Assembly (NCBI RefSeq): GCF_001189245.1 | Contig: NZ_LFIQ01000024.1 | Location: forward strand, 89,048-126,000 | Length of the DNA stretch: 36,953 nucleotides | Source of the DNA: Bradyrhizobium pachyrhizi | GTDB lineage: Bacteria > Pseudomonadota > Alphaproteobacteria > Rhizobiales > Xanthobacteraceae | Direction of reading: 5' to 3' | In this document: positions 26,454-34,753 of the stretch, in pieces | How positions within the stretch are numbered: position 1 is the stretch's first letter | Layout of the letters: each line of letters begins with the position of its first letter | Notes under the pieces: model-generated | Database searches by the model: none | What the model saw: the letters and a program-made list of their open reading frames with translations, nothing else | Told to the model about the DNA's origin: nothing | Made by a program: the position numbers and the translations under genes

Positions 26454-26592
26454 TAGCCCGGATGAAGCGCAGCGAAATCCTGGAACAGTCGCGCAGCGGA
26501 TGAAGTCATCCCGGATTGCGCTTCGCTTCATCCGGGCTATGCACCTTCAGTGATTCTCGCCCCGCGTCGTCCCGGCTTTCGCCGGGACGACG
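26454..26592. repeat. Two inverted-repeat elements between convergent genes
   Basis: TAGCCCGGATGAAGCG (26454-26469) pairs with CGCTTCATCCGGGCTA (26524-26539). Directly after it, CGTCGTCCCGGC (26565-26576) pairs with GCCGGGACGACG (26581-26592) around TTTC. The second is a minimal form of the element at 11902-12038. They lie between the converging HlyD-type and PncC genes and may terminate both. Confidence 0.85.
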
Positions 26593-26601
26593 CTGTTGGA
26601 A

Positions 26602-27084
26602 TTACCGCTCCAGATTCTTCAACAGCAATTCGAGCGCCGCCTTCGCAAATGCCTGCATGTTCGCCTGCCGGTCGCCGCTCGCGGTCTCCAGCGTGATCAC
26701 CTGCTGGCGGGGGCCTGCGACCGCCATGCAACTGTGGCCGGCGGCATCGCCGTAGCGGTTGCCGGTCGGGCCGGCGGCACCAGTCTCCGACAATCCCCAG
26801 TCGGTCGAGAGGCGTTCGCGAATCTGCCGCGCCAGCAATTGCGCGTAGGGTTCCGATGCCGAGCGGATGCCGCGCATGGCGTCGTCGGGAATGTCCATCA
26901 GCGCACGCCGCGCGTCGCGGGTGTAGATCACGCCGCCGCCGAGGAAGTAGGCCGACGCGCCGGGAACCGCGAGCAGCGAAGCGGAGATCAGTCCGCCGCT
27001 TGAGGATTCCGCGACCGCAATCGTCTGCTTGTTCGCGATCAGTTTTGCGGCGACCTGTTCGGCGATGGATGTGAGCGCGTTCAT
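26602..27084 (-). CDS. pncC: CinA C-terminal domain protein, nicotinamide-nucleotide amidohydrolase (PncC)
   Basis: A 160-residue single-domain CinA-C/PncC protein, the stand-alone size. Family blocks are TIAVAESSSGGLISASLLAVPGAS, YFLGGGVIYT and the glycine-rich SETGAAGPTGNRYG. PncC deamidates nicotinamide mononucleotide to nicotinic-acid mononucleotide in NAD recycling. The usual ESCTGG motif reads ESSSGG here, a conservative change. The start at 27084 (MNALTSIAEQ) is supported by an AGAAAGAAGG stretch and by homologous start position; an upstream ATG at 27210 would add 42 unlikely residues. It is divergent from the amidohydrolase operon, with 173 bp between the starts. Confidence 0.87.
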   Translation of the reverse strand: MNALTSIAEQVAAKLIANKQTIAVAESSSGGLISASLLAVPGASAYFLGGGVIYTRDARRALMDIPDDAMRGIRSASEPYAQLLARQIRERLSTDWGLSETGAAGPTGNRYGDAAGHSCMAVAGPRQQVITLETASGDRQANMQAFAKAALELLLKNLER

Positions 27085-27257
27085 CGGCCTTCTTTCTCGT
27101 TGCCTGCCATGAAAATCCCGTGGGGCGTTCTGCCTTCCTAGCACACCACGCAGGCTTTTGCCGAGTTGCAGGCCGCGGCATGGCCTGATTGAATGCAAGA
27201 CAAGAACCAAGCGCCGCCCGACAAGCTTGTGGTGAGAGCGTGCGCGGAGGAAACATC

Positions 27258-28334
27258 ATGACGTCGCCGATTGCGGGCGGCGTGGATTGCGATCTGCATC
27301 CCGCCGTGCCTCACCTCACCAGCCTGCTGCCGTACATGAACGACTACTGGCGCGACCAGGTGACGACGCGCGGCATGACCGACCTGATCTCGCAATCCTA
27401 TCCCACCAATTCGCCGATCTCGTCGCGGCCGAACTGGCGTCCCGCGCAAGGCAAGCCGGGCTCGAGCCTTGCGGACATGCAACGCCAGGCGCTCGACAGG
27501 TTCGGCGCGGCCTACGGCATCTGCAATCCGCTCTATGGCGTGCAGATGGTGTTCTCCGAGGACATGGCCGATGCGTTCTGCCGCGCGCTGAACGACTGGC
27601 TGGTCAAGGAATGGCTCGACAAGGACGAGCGCCTGCGCGGCTCGATCGTGATCCCGGTGCAGAGCATCGAGAAGGCGGTCGCCGAGATCGAGCGCTGTGC
27701 GCAGGACAGGCGCTTCGTGCAGGTGCTGATGCTGGTGATGGGCGACATGCCGCTCGGCAAGCGGCACTACTGGCCGATCTACGCCGCGGCGGAACGGCTC
27801 GGCCTGCCGGTCGGCATCCATGCCGGCAGCGCCTATCACAATCCGCCGACCTCGGTCGGCTGGGGCTCCTATCACATCGAGGATTATGTCGCGCAGGCAC
27901 AAGCGTTCCAGACCCAGCTCACCAGCCTGATCGTGGAGGGCGTGTTCGCGCGCCATCCGAATCTGAAAATGGTGATGCTGGAGTCAGGCTTCACCTGGCT
28001 GCCGCCATTCCTGTGGCGGCTGCACAAGTTCTGGCGCGGCGTGCGCATGGAGACCCCGTGGGTCGACCGCGCGCCGCTGGAGATTGTGCGTAGCAACATC
28101 CGCTTCTCGCTGCAGCCGGTCGATGCGCCGCCGGACGGAGACACGCTGAACCGCCTGTTCGACCATATGCAGTCGGACGAATTGATCCTATTCTCCACCG
28201 ACTATCCGCATTGGCAGTTCGATGGTGACGAGGTGCTGCCGCGGGGGTTGTCGCAGGATCTGGTGTGCAAGATCATGATCGATAATCCGCATGCGACCTA
28301 TGGCCGGCTCAAGGTGAAGGAGATGACGCCATGA
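27258..28334 (+). CDS. Amidohydrolase family 2 protein, paralogue 1
   Basis: A 358-residue TIM-barrel metal-dependent hydrolase (Amidohydro_2). The N-terminal metal motif appears as DCDLHP; later barrel motifs are VGIHAGSAYH, NLKMVMLESGFTWLP and FSTDYPHWQFD, where the last Asp is the conserved metal or catalytic residue. The family includes decarboxylases of aromatic acids as well as hydrolases, so chemistry is not fixed. ATG 27258 has GGAGG at 27246-27250. Its stop overlaps the next amidohydrolase start by 4 bases, and the two proteins are clear paralogues, so they may form a heteromer or act in sequence. Confidence 0.88.
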   Translation: MTSPIAGGVDCDLHPAVPHLTSLLPYMNDYWRDQVTTRGMTDLISQSYPTNSPISSRPNWRPAQGKPGSSLADMQRQALDRFGAAYGICNPLYGVQMVFSEDMADAFCRALNDWLVKEWLDKDERLRGSIVIPVQSIEKAVAEIERCAQDRRFVQVLMLVMGDMPLGKRHYWPIYAAAERLGLPVGIHAGSAYHNPPTSVGWGSYHIEDYVAQAQAFQTQLTSLIVEGVFARHPNLKMVMLESGFTWLPPFLWRLHKFWRGVRMETPWVDRAPLEIVRSNIRFSLQPVDAPPDGDTLNRLFDHMQSDELILFSTDYPHWQFDGDEVLPRGLSQDLVCKIMIDNPHATYGRLKVKEMTP

Positions 28335-29440
28335 ACATCCAGCTTCGCGAGCGTCCCGAAACCGCATCGCCGACCAGCGTCAAGACCGCGATCGCCGACT
28401 GCGACATCCATCCGGCCCGCGCCACCAAGGATGAACTGTATCCTTATCTCGAAAAGCGCTGGCATGCGCATCTCGAGACCTTCGGCGTCCATGCCTATCA
28501 GGGCATGATGGAAGGCCCGCCCTATCCGAAGGCGCAGCCGAATGCGTCGCGCCGCGATGCCTATCCGCCGGAAGGCGGCCCGCAGGGCTCGTCGCTGTCC
28601 TTCATGCAGAAGCAGCACCTCGATCCCAATAATGTCGCGCTCGGCGTGCTCAACCCGCTCAACACCGGACAGGGCATCCGCAACCAGGATCTCGCCGGCG
28701 CGATCTGCACGGCGATCAACGATTGGCAGATCGAGAAATGGACCAGCAAGGATTCCCGGCTGAAAGGCTCGGTCGTCGTCGCCAATGAGGATGGCGTGTC
28801 GGCCGCCGCCGAAATCCGCAAGCGCGCGGGCGACACAAATTTCGTCCAGGTGCTGCTGCTGAGCCGCAATGTCGAGCCGCTCGGCCAGCGCCGTTACTGG
28901 CCGATCTATGAGGCGGCGCAGGAGGCCGGCCTTCCGATCGGCGTGCACGCCTTCGGCTTCGGCGGTAATCCAATCACCGCGTCGGGATGGCCGAGCTACT
29001 ATATCGAGGAGATGGTCGGGCATTCGCAGTGCCAGCAGACCGCGCTGGCGAGCCTCGTGCTCGAGGGCGTGTTCGAACGCTTCCCGAAATTGAAGATGGT
29101 GATGGTCGAGGCCGGCTTCGGCTGGGCGCCGTCGCTGGCTTGGCGGCTCGACAAGGTGTTTTCGCGGCTGCATGCCGAAGTGCCGCATCTGAAGCGCAAG
29201 CCTTCGGAATATATCCGCGACCACATCTGGTGGACGACGCAGCCGATGGAGGATCCGGAGAGCCGCGACCATCTGTTCCAGACCATCGAGTGGATCGGCT
29301 GGGACAGACTGTTGTTCGCGACCGATTACCCGCATTGGGATTACGACGAGCCGTCGCGCGTCCTGCCGGCCGGCGTCAGCGACGCCAATCGCCAGGCGTT
29401 CTATCTCGACAACGCCAGGCAGCTGTACGGTATCACATAA
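28331..29440 (+). CDS. Amidohydrolase family 2 protein, paralogue 2
   Basis: A 369-residue paralogue of the preceding protein with DCDIHPARATKDELYPYLEKRW, PIGVHAFGFGG, LKMVMVEAGFGWAPS and FATDYPHWDYDEP. It is translated by ATGA coupling (28331-28334) to paralogue 1 and followed one base later by a Rieske protein gene. Differences lie around the central barrel: HAFGFGGNP here against HAGSAYHN in paralogue 1, implying different active-site pockets. Substrate unknown; a linked oxidative/decarboxylating pathway for an aromatic or amide compound is possible. Confidence 0.88.
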   Translation: MNIQLRERPETASPTSVKTAIADCDIHPARATKDELYPYLEKRWHAHLETFGVHAYQGMMEGPPYPKAQPNASRRDAYPPEGGPQGSSLSFMQKQHLDPNNVALGVLNPLNTGQGIRNQDLAGAICTAINDWQIEKWTSKDSRLKGSVVVANEDGVSAAAEIRKRAGDTNFVQVLLLSRNVEPLGQRRYWPIYEAAQEAGLPIGVHAFGFGGNPITASGWPSYYIEEMVGHSQCQQTALASLVLEGVFERFPKLKMVMVEAGFGWAPSLAWRLDKVFSRLHAEVPHLKRKPSEYIRDHIWWTTQPMEDPESRDHLFQTIEWIGWDRLLFATDYPHWDYDEPSRVLPAGVSDANRQAFYLDNARQLYGIT

Positions 29441-29441
29441 G

Positions 29442-29855
29442 ATGGCGCGGCATGTGATCGCCCCGGTGGACGAACTGCCGCCGGGTTCGCGAAAATTCCT
29501 CGAGATCGACGGACGGCCGATCGCCGTCTTCAACGTCAAGGGCGAGTTCTTCGGCCTGCTGAACCGCTGCCCGCATCAGGGCGCGGCGCTGTGCGAGGGG
29601 CCGCTGATCGGGCTCGCCTCATCGTCCGACCCCGGCGAGATCGAATACACCAAGCTCGGTGAGATTCTGCGCTGCCCCTGGCACGGCTGGGAGTTCGACA
29701 TCCGCACCGGCCAGTCCTATTGCGATCCGCGCCGATTCCGCGTGCGCGCCTATCCGGTCAGCGTCGAGCCGGGCACCAATGTGGTGAAGGGGCCGTATGT
29801 CGCCGAGACCATCAAGGTCGCGGTGGAGAGCGACTACGTGGTGGTGGATTTGTAG
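29442..29855 (+). CDS. Rieske [2Fe-2S] ferredoxin-like protein
   Basis: A 137-residue soluble Rieske protein. Cluster ligands are C43 and H45 (RCPHQGAALCEG) and C78 and H81 (RCPWHGWEFD), an intact C-x-H ... C-x-x-H set. A 32-residue insertion lies between the two motifs. There is no oxygenase catalytic domain, so it is a stand-alone ferredoxin. It starts one base after the paralogue 2 stop and thus belongs to the amidohydrolase operon. Its job may be electron transfer or structural partnering with the amidohydrolases; no reductase or oxygenase gene is beside it. Confidence 0.9.
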   Translation: MARHVIAPVDELPPGSRKFLEIDGRPIAVFNVKGEFFGLLNRCPHQGAALCEGPLIGLASSSDPGEIEYTKLGEILRCPWHGWEFDIRTGQSYCDPRRFRVRAYPVSVEPGTNVVKGPYVAETIKVAVESDYVVVDL

Positions 29856-29897
29856 CCGCGAGGGTCCCGAAATCCTGTTCACCGGAGATGGCAATCG

Positions 29898-30482
29898 GTG
29901 AGCGTCATGCAAAGCATCCTCCTGCGTGCGTTTGGCCGTCCTCGGGGTCTCCTGGGGAGGCTCGGCGGCATGATCATGGCGCGCAGCAATGCAGATTGCG
30001 GCGCGTGGGTCGCAGATCGTCTCGAGGTCGGACCTGATGACAGCGTGCTCGAAGTCGGGTTTGGTCCCGGCGTCGTCATTCAACGCCTGTCGACCTTGGT
30101 GCCGGCGGGACGCGTCGCGGGCATCGATCCGTCGCAGGAGATGGTCGGGCAAGCTCGCGCCCGGAACGCGGCCGCGATCGAGGATGGTCGTGTCGAGCTT
30201 CGGCTTGGCTCCGTGGAACGCATGCCATTCGATGCGGACAGCTTCGACGCGGCGCTGGCGATCAACTCGATGCAAGTCTGGCCGGACGCCGTCGCCGGGC
30301 TACGGGAGGTCCGGCGCGTCATGAAGCCGAGCGGCAGGATCGCGCTCGGCTTTACGCGCTACTCCGGACAGCCCAAGGAAGGGGTCGCGGAAAGGCTGGC
30401 AGCAGCCGGCTTCACGAGGGTTCAGCTGGTCGAGACAAATGAGTGGTTCTGTGCCCTGGCGACAAAGCCCAATGCAGGATGA
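29898..30482 (+). CDS. Class I SAM-dependent methyltransferase (Methyltransf_11-like)
   Basis: A 194-residue protein with motif I VLEVGFGPGVVI (near residue 44), the acidic post-I region VAGIDPS, and RMPFDADSFDAALAINSMQVW, typical of small-molecule methyltransferases related to UbiE. The GTG at 29898 is preferred, with GGAG at 29883-29886; an ATG at 29907 is the alternative. It follows the Rieske gene by 42 bp in the same direction and may be the last gene of that operon. The substrate is not evident. It converges on tcuB. Confidence 0.83.
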   Translation: MSVMQSILLRAFGRPRGLLGRLGGMIMARSNADCGAWVADRLEVGPDDSVLEVGFGPGVVIQRLSTLVPAGRVAGIDPSQEMVGQARARNAAAIEDGRVELRLGSVERMPFDADSFDAALAINSMQVWPDAVAGLREVRRVMKPSGRIALGFTRYSGQPKEGVAERLAAAGFTRVQLVETNEWFCALATKPNAG

Positions 30483-30521
30483 GTTCGTAAGCGGGGCTAC
30501 GCTCCGCCAACCCACCACCAT

Positions 30522-31625
30522 TCATTCCGCCATCATCTGCCGTTCGCGCGCATAGCGCACCAGCGCGACGAAGCGGTAGATACCGTGCACGAATTTGCCG
30601 TAGGGCATGGTGATGAACAGCGCGAACACCACGCCGAGATGCAGCGCAAGCAGCGGACCCATCGCGGCGGTCTCGCGCCACAGCAGCAAGGCGAGGCCGG
30701 TGATGCTGGTCAGGAACAGCATCAGGATGAACGCGGTGTCCATGCCCATACGCTGCTCGTCGACCAGCACGCGGTCGCGCTTCCATTTCTCGCCGAGCAG
30801 GCCGAGCGGGCCGACCACGAGCCCGATGCCGCCGAGCGTGCCGAGCACGACGGGCAGGTCCCACCACGCATAGGGCGCCTCGCGCGCCAGGAGGTAGTGA
30901 TACAGCGTGCCGACGCAGGTCGCAGCGAAGCACAGCGCGAAGCCATAGAAGGTGAAGTGGTGATACAGCTTGCGGCGGTCGGTCGGCTGGTCGTCCTCGT
31001 TGAAGCAGCCGACACCGCCGCCGTCGAGATAGCGCAGCTCGCCGGCGTCGCGGACCGCCTGCAACAGCGCCTTCGCATCCGTCGTCATGCCGACCGGCTT
31101 GCCGATGTCGCGCCAGAACGCCCGCACGCCCATCACCAGCGCCAGGATCGCGTAGAGCAGGGCCAAGCCGAACAGCAGCGCCATCGCATTGTGCGGCATC
31201 AGTTTGTAGAACGCGCCGGGACCGGTGTGGATGCCGGTGAGCACGCCGCGATCATTGACCGCGGCGAAGCCGAAGATGAAGGCGGCGACGCTGAGCGCTG
31301 CGATCAGGCTGATGACGAGGCCGTTGCGCGCGAATGCGCCGGCAAAGGCGCGCGGCCAGGCATAGGCGGCATAGGATTCGGCGCGCGCGACCGCCAGTGT
31401 CTTCGGTACATTGACGTTGAATTCGTGCGGCGGCGAGAACTGGCAGTCGGCGTAGCAGGCGCCGCAGCTATGGCAGAGGTTGGCGAGGTAGTTGAGATCG
31501 CCGTCGGAGAAGGCGCGACGCATCTCCATCGCGGGAAACACCGCGCACAGGCCCTCGCAATAGCGGCAGGAATTGCACACCGTCATCAGACGGTCGGCTT
31601 CCTGCAAGATCCTCGTCCCGTGCAT
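30522..31625 (-). CDS. tcuB: TcuB-type iron-sulfur/heme membrane protein of tricarballylate/citrate utilisation
   Basis: A 367-residue protein with two cysteine clusters near the N-terminus, C17-C20-C23-C27 and C51-C54-C57-C61, followed by about six transmembrane helices with histidines suited to heme b. This is the TcuB architecture. In Salmonella TcuB re-oxidises the FAD of TcuA and passes electrons to the quinone pool. The start at 31625 (MHGTRILQEADRL) is 16 bp after the tcuA stop; an ATG at 31655 would overlap tcuA and add ten residues. It sits last in a tcuC-like, tcuA, tcuB run. Confidence 0.9.
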   Translation of the reverse strand: MHGTRILQEADRLMTVCNSCRYCEGLCAVFPAMEMRRAFSDGDLNYLANLCHSCGACYADCQFSPPHEFNVNVPKTLAVARAESYAAYAWPRAFAGAFARNGLVISLIAALSVAAFIFGFAAVNDRGVLTGIHTGPGAFYKLMPHNAMALLFGLALLYAILALVMGVRAFWRDIGKPVGMTTDAKALLQAVRDAGELRYLDGGGVGCFNEDDQPTDRRKLYHHFTFYGFALCFAATCVGTLYHYLLAREAPYAWWDLPVVLGTLGGIGLVVGPLGLLGEKWKRDRVLVDEQRMGMDTAFILMLFLTSITGLALLLWRETAAMGPLLALHLGVVFALFITMPYGKFVHGIYRFVALVRYARERQMMAE

Positions 31626-31641
31626 CGCGTCAGTCCCGCCT

Positions 31642-33042
31642 TCAGTTCCGGGCATTCTTGGCTGCTTCTCGGCCGGCGACGCGACCGAACACGCTGCCGA
31701 TGGTCATGCCGATGCCGGCGGCATAGCCCTTGCCGAGCACGTTGCCGGCCATGATTTCGCCGGCGGCGAACATGTTGGCCGACGGCTTGCCGTCCTTCAT
31801 CAGTATCCGCGCCTCCCTGTTCACGCGGGTGCCGAGATAGGTGAAGGTGATGCCGGGCCGCACCGGATAGGCGAGATAGGGCGGCGTGTCGATCCGGCGC
31901 GCCCAATGCGTCTTCGGCGGCGTGATGCCTTCGGTAGCGCAGTCGTCGAGGATGGTGTGGTCGAAGGTGCCGGGCTGCACCGCGGCGTTGAACTCGGTGA
32001 TGGTCTTTTCCAGCGCGGCGGCGTCGAGCTCGAGCTTGCCGGCGAGTTCGGCAATCGTCGCGCCCGCGATCGGCGGAAACAGCGTCGGCATGAAGCTTGT
32101 CACCACGGTCGAGTCGAAGATGATGTAGGCGATCTGGTCCGGCTGCGCGGCGACCAGCCGGCCCCAGATCGCATAGCGCTTGGGCCAGATATCCTCGCCC
32201 TCGTCGTAGAAGCGTTCGGCATGCTTGTTGACGACGATGCCGAACACGACCGAATCGTGGCGCGTGATGATGCCGCCGTCGAATTTCGGCGCGCGGGCGT
32301 CGATCGCCACCGCATGGCATTGCGTCGGATCGCCGATCTCCCGCACGCCCTTCGCGAGCAGCATCTTGAGGATCGTACCGCGATTATAGGGCGTGCCGCG
32401 GATCAGGAAATTGGCGGCCGCATCGCCCCAGGACTCCTTCAGCCATTCGATGTTGGCCTCGAAGCCGCCGGCGGCCGCAACCAGGGTCGAGGCGCGGACC
32501 TCGGTCTTGCCGCCGACCGGCTGCTTCAGCTGCGCCGAAAGGAACATGCCGTCCTCGACCGTGAGATCGATGACCTCGGCATCGTAGAGGATGTCGACGC
32601 CGAGTTCCTCGGCGGTGCGATAGAGCGCGTTCAGCATCGCGCGGCCGCCGCCGAGGAAGAACGAGTTGGTGCGGCCAAGGCTCAGCGTGCCGCCGAGCGA
32701 CGGCTGCCAGCGCACGCCCTGCTCGACGATCCAGTTCAGGATGTCCTTGGACTCGTGGATCATGAAGCGGGCCAGTTCCTCGTCGGTCTGGCCGCCGGTC
32801 ACCAGCAGCAAATCCTTCCAGAATTCCTCCTCGGTGTAAGGACCGGTGAGGATCTCGGTCGCCGCGTCATGGGCGCAGCGCATGTTGCGGGTGTGGCGGG
32901 TGTTGCCGCCGCGATAGAATTTCGGGGCGCCTTCCAGCACCAGGACGGAGGCGCCGGCGCGCCGTGCGCTGATCGCAGCGCAGAGTGCGGCGTTGCCGCC
33001 GCCGATCACCAGCACGTCGAACCTGCGCGTCAGATCAACCAT
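31642..33042 (-). CDS. tcuA: TcuA-type FAD-dependent tricarballylate dehydrogenase
   Basis: A 466-residue flavoprotein of the fumarate-reductase/succinate-dehydrogenase family. It opens with the FAD-binding FDVLVIGGGNAALCAAISARRAG and has GGTLSLGRTNSFFLGGGRAML and the C-terminal FAD loop MFAAGEIMAGNVLGKGYAAGIGMTIG. TcuA oxidises tricarballylate to cis-aconitate, which enters the TCA cycle. The neighbouring TcuB electron acceptor and MHS-type transporter support this role, though a related tricarboxylate or dicarboxylate could be the true substrate. Length matches the family. It is encoded upstream of tcuB. Confidence 0.9.
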   Translation of the reverse strand: MVDLTRRFDVLVIGGGNAALCAAISARRAGASVLVLEGAPKFYRGGNTRHTRNMRCAHDAATEILTGPYTEEEFWKDLLLVTGGQTDEELARFMIHESKDILNWIVEQGVRWQPSLGGTLSLGRTNSFFLGGGRAMLNALYRTAEELGVDILYDAEVIDLTVEDGMFLSAQLKQPVGGKTEVRASTLVAAAGGFEANIEWLKESWGDAAANFLIRGTPYNRGTILKMLLAKGVREIGDPTQCHAVAIDARAPKFDGGIITRHDSVVFGIVVNKHAERFYDEGEDIWPKRYAIWGRLVAAQPDQIAYIIFDSTVVTSFMPTLFPPIAGATIAELAGKLELDAAALEKTITEFNAAVQPGTFDHTILDDCATEGITPPKTHWARRIDTPPYLAYPVRPGITFTYLGTRVNREARILMKDGKPSANMFAAGEIMAGNVLGKGYAAGIGMTIGSVFGRVAGREAAKNARN

Positions 33043-33093
33043 GCGCTCTTGTTATCGTTGTTGGCATGGAAAGCAACACGGCCGGGCGCATGA

Positions 33094-33138
33094 GCATGAT
33101 CCGGAAAAGCGTGTCGCGATTTTCCGGAGAAGTCATGC
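33094..33138. repeat. Palindromic element between tcuA and the tcuC-like gene
   Basis: CCGGAAAA (33101-33108) pairs with TTTTCCGG (33120-33127), flanked by GCATGAT and TCATGC. It is another copy of the GCATGATCCGGAAAA family seen at 16671 and 21368. Its position inside the tcu gene run may reduce read-through from the transporter gene. Confidence 0.8.
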
Positions 33139-33170
33139 CCAGCGAGCCCGCCCGGCCGCGAAGTGGAATA

Positions 33171-34481
33171 TCAGGCCGCAACGGTCTCGCGCTGCTCGAT
33201 GGTCTGGCCGCCACGATAGACGATCAGCGCGGCGACGATGCCGAGAGCTGCGGCGCACATCAGCCAGTAGCCAGGCGAAGCCTTGTCGCCCGTCCGCTGG
33301 ATCAGCCAGGTCGAGGCGAACGGCGTGAAGGTGCCGAACAGCCCGGCCGCAAGTGCAAACGCCAGCGAGAAGCAGGTGGTGCGGACATGTGCCGGCACGA
33401 TCTCGACCAGGCAGCCCAGCATGGTGCCGCTGTAGACGCCGAAATAGAACGAGAACATCATCTCGACCGCCAGCATCTTGCCGAACGAGGGATTGGTCAC
33501 CAGCCAGTGCAGCGCCGGATAGGCCGTGATGAGGGACAGGCCGGCGATCGCCAGCAGCACCGGCTTGCGGCCGATCCGGTCGGACACCGCGCCGCCGACC
33601 GGATTCCAGATGAAGTTGGTCACGGCAACCAGCAGCGTCACCAGCAGCGCATCCTGGGTCGAGAGCTTCAGCACGGTCTTGCCGAAGGTCGGCGTGTAGA
33701 CGGTGACGAAGTAGAAGGTGGTGGTGGTCAGCACCGCGATCATCATGCCGAGCACGACGATGCGCCAGTTCGCGATCGCCGAGGCGAACACCTCGCTTGC
33801 GGTCGGATGCTTCTTCATCGCCAGGAACGCCGGGGTCTCCTCCAGCGTCCGGCGCAGGAAGAAGATCACCGGGATGATCAGGCAGCCGACGAAGAACGGG
33901 ATGCGCCAGCCCCAGGAGGCAACGGTTGCGGCCGGCATGCTCTCGCTGAGGACGAAGCCGAGGATCGAGGCGACGAAGATCGCGACCTGCTGGCTCGCCG
34001 ACTGGAACGAGGTGTAGAAGCCGCGATTGCCGGGCGTGGCGATCTCCGCGAGATAGACCGAGACGCCGCCGAGCTCGACGCCGGCGGAGAAGCCTTGGAG
34101 CAGGCGCGCGATCAGCACGATGATCGGCGCCGCAATACCGATCGTCGCATAGCTCGGGCAGAGCGCGATCACCACGGTGCCGATAGCCATGATCGACAGC
34201 GTCACGATCAGGCCCTTGCGGCGGCCGATGCGGTCGATATAGGCGCCGAGCACGACGGCGCCGACCGGGCGCATCAGGGCGCCGAGCCAGAACACGCCGA
34301 ACGCGTTGAGCAAGGCGGCGGTCTCGTTCTCGGAGGGGAAGAAGGCCTTCGCAATCGCCTGGGCATAGAAGCCGAACAGGAAGAAGTCGAACTGCTCGAG
34401 GAAATTGCCGCTGGTCGCGCGCAGGATGGCGCCAAGACGCGATTTGATCTGCGGGACTTGCGATGAACTCGACTGCGACAT
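33171..34481 (-). CDS. tcuC: MFS transporter, metabolite:H+ symporter family (TcuC-like tricarboxylate permease)
   Basis: A 436-residue inner-membrane protein with about 12 transmembrane helices. The MHS/CitA signatures are clear: [15 protein letters not shown] at the N-terminus, [11 protein letters not shown] in loop 2-3, [20 protein letters not shown] and GYWLM near the end. These proteins bring in citrate, tricarballylate or related acids with protons. The start at 34481 (MSQSSSSQ) has GGAGG/AAAGGG ahead; an ATG at 34589 would add an improbable 36 residues. The symbol follows from its place beside tcuA and tcuB and is less sure than those two. Confidence 0.85.
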   Translation of the reverse strand: MSQSSSSQVPQIKSRLGAILRATSGNFLEQFDFFLFGFYAQAIAKAFFPSENETAALLNAFGVFWLGALMRPVGAVVLGAYIDRIGRRKGLIVTLSIMAIGTVVIALCPSYATIGIAAPIIVLIARLLQGFSAGVELGGVSVYLAEIATPGNRGFYTSFQSASQQVAIFVASILGFVLSESMPAATVASWGWRIPFFVGCLIIPVIFFLRRTLEETPAFLAMKKHPTASEVFASAIANWRIVVLGMMIAVLTTTTFYFVTVYTPTFGKTVLKLSTQDALLVTLLVAVTNFIWNPVGGAVSDRIGRKPVLLAIAGLSLITAYPALHWLVTNPSFGKMLAVEMMFSFYFGVYSGTMLGCLVEIVPAHVRTTCFSLAFALAAGLFGTFTPFASTWLIQRTGDKASPGYWLMCAAALGIVAALIVYRGGQTIEQRETVAA

Positions 34482-34753
34482 AACGCCCTTTCCTCCCCGT
34501 GACAAAAACGGCCGGCGCAAATTGTCTCGCCGGCCAAAGCAGTTAACTGCCATGTGCGGCAATTTGGCACGGCTGTCCGGCTCGACCAACCCGGAATCGC
34601 GCGGGGGGCTATGGGAAAAAAGCCGTAGATGGAAATCGCAGCGAGCCTTTCGAGCGAAGGGGATACCGGTTCGCGCGAAGAAACCTCGTCAAAACAACGA
34701 TCTAGCGCTTCGACTCTGGTAGGACCGAAGCCCCGGCCGTCGCGTGCGCCGCA
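34482..34753. promoter_or_regulatory. Leader and promoter region of the tcu operon with palindromes
   Basis: Upstream of the tcuC-like start lie a strong hairpin, GGCCGGCG (34510-34517) / CGCCGGCC (34528-34535), and the perfect palindrome GCAGTTAACTGC (34539-34550), which has the size and symmetry of a LysR operator. From about 34590 to 34753 I see no gene or clear signal. Confidence 0.45.

Noticed and set aside
27175..27200. A possible sigma-54 promoter before the first amidohydrolase (TGGCCTGATTGAATGCA)
   Set aside because: The GC doublet is one base too far from GG and TTGC is absent.
34530..34560. A possible sigma-54 promoter before the tcuC-like gene (TGGCAGTTAACTGCTTT on minus)
   Set aside because: The GG to GC spacing is one base short of the fixed sigma-54 spacing.
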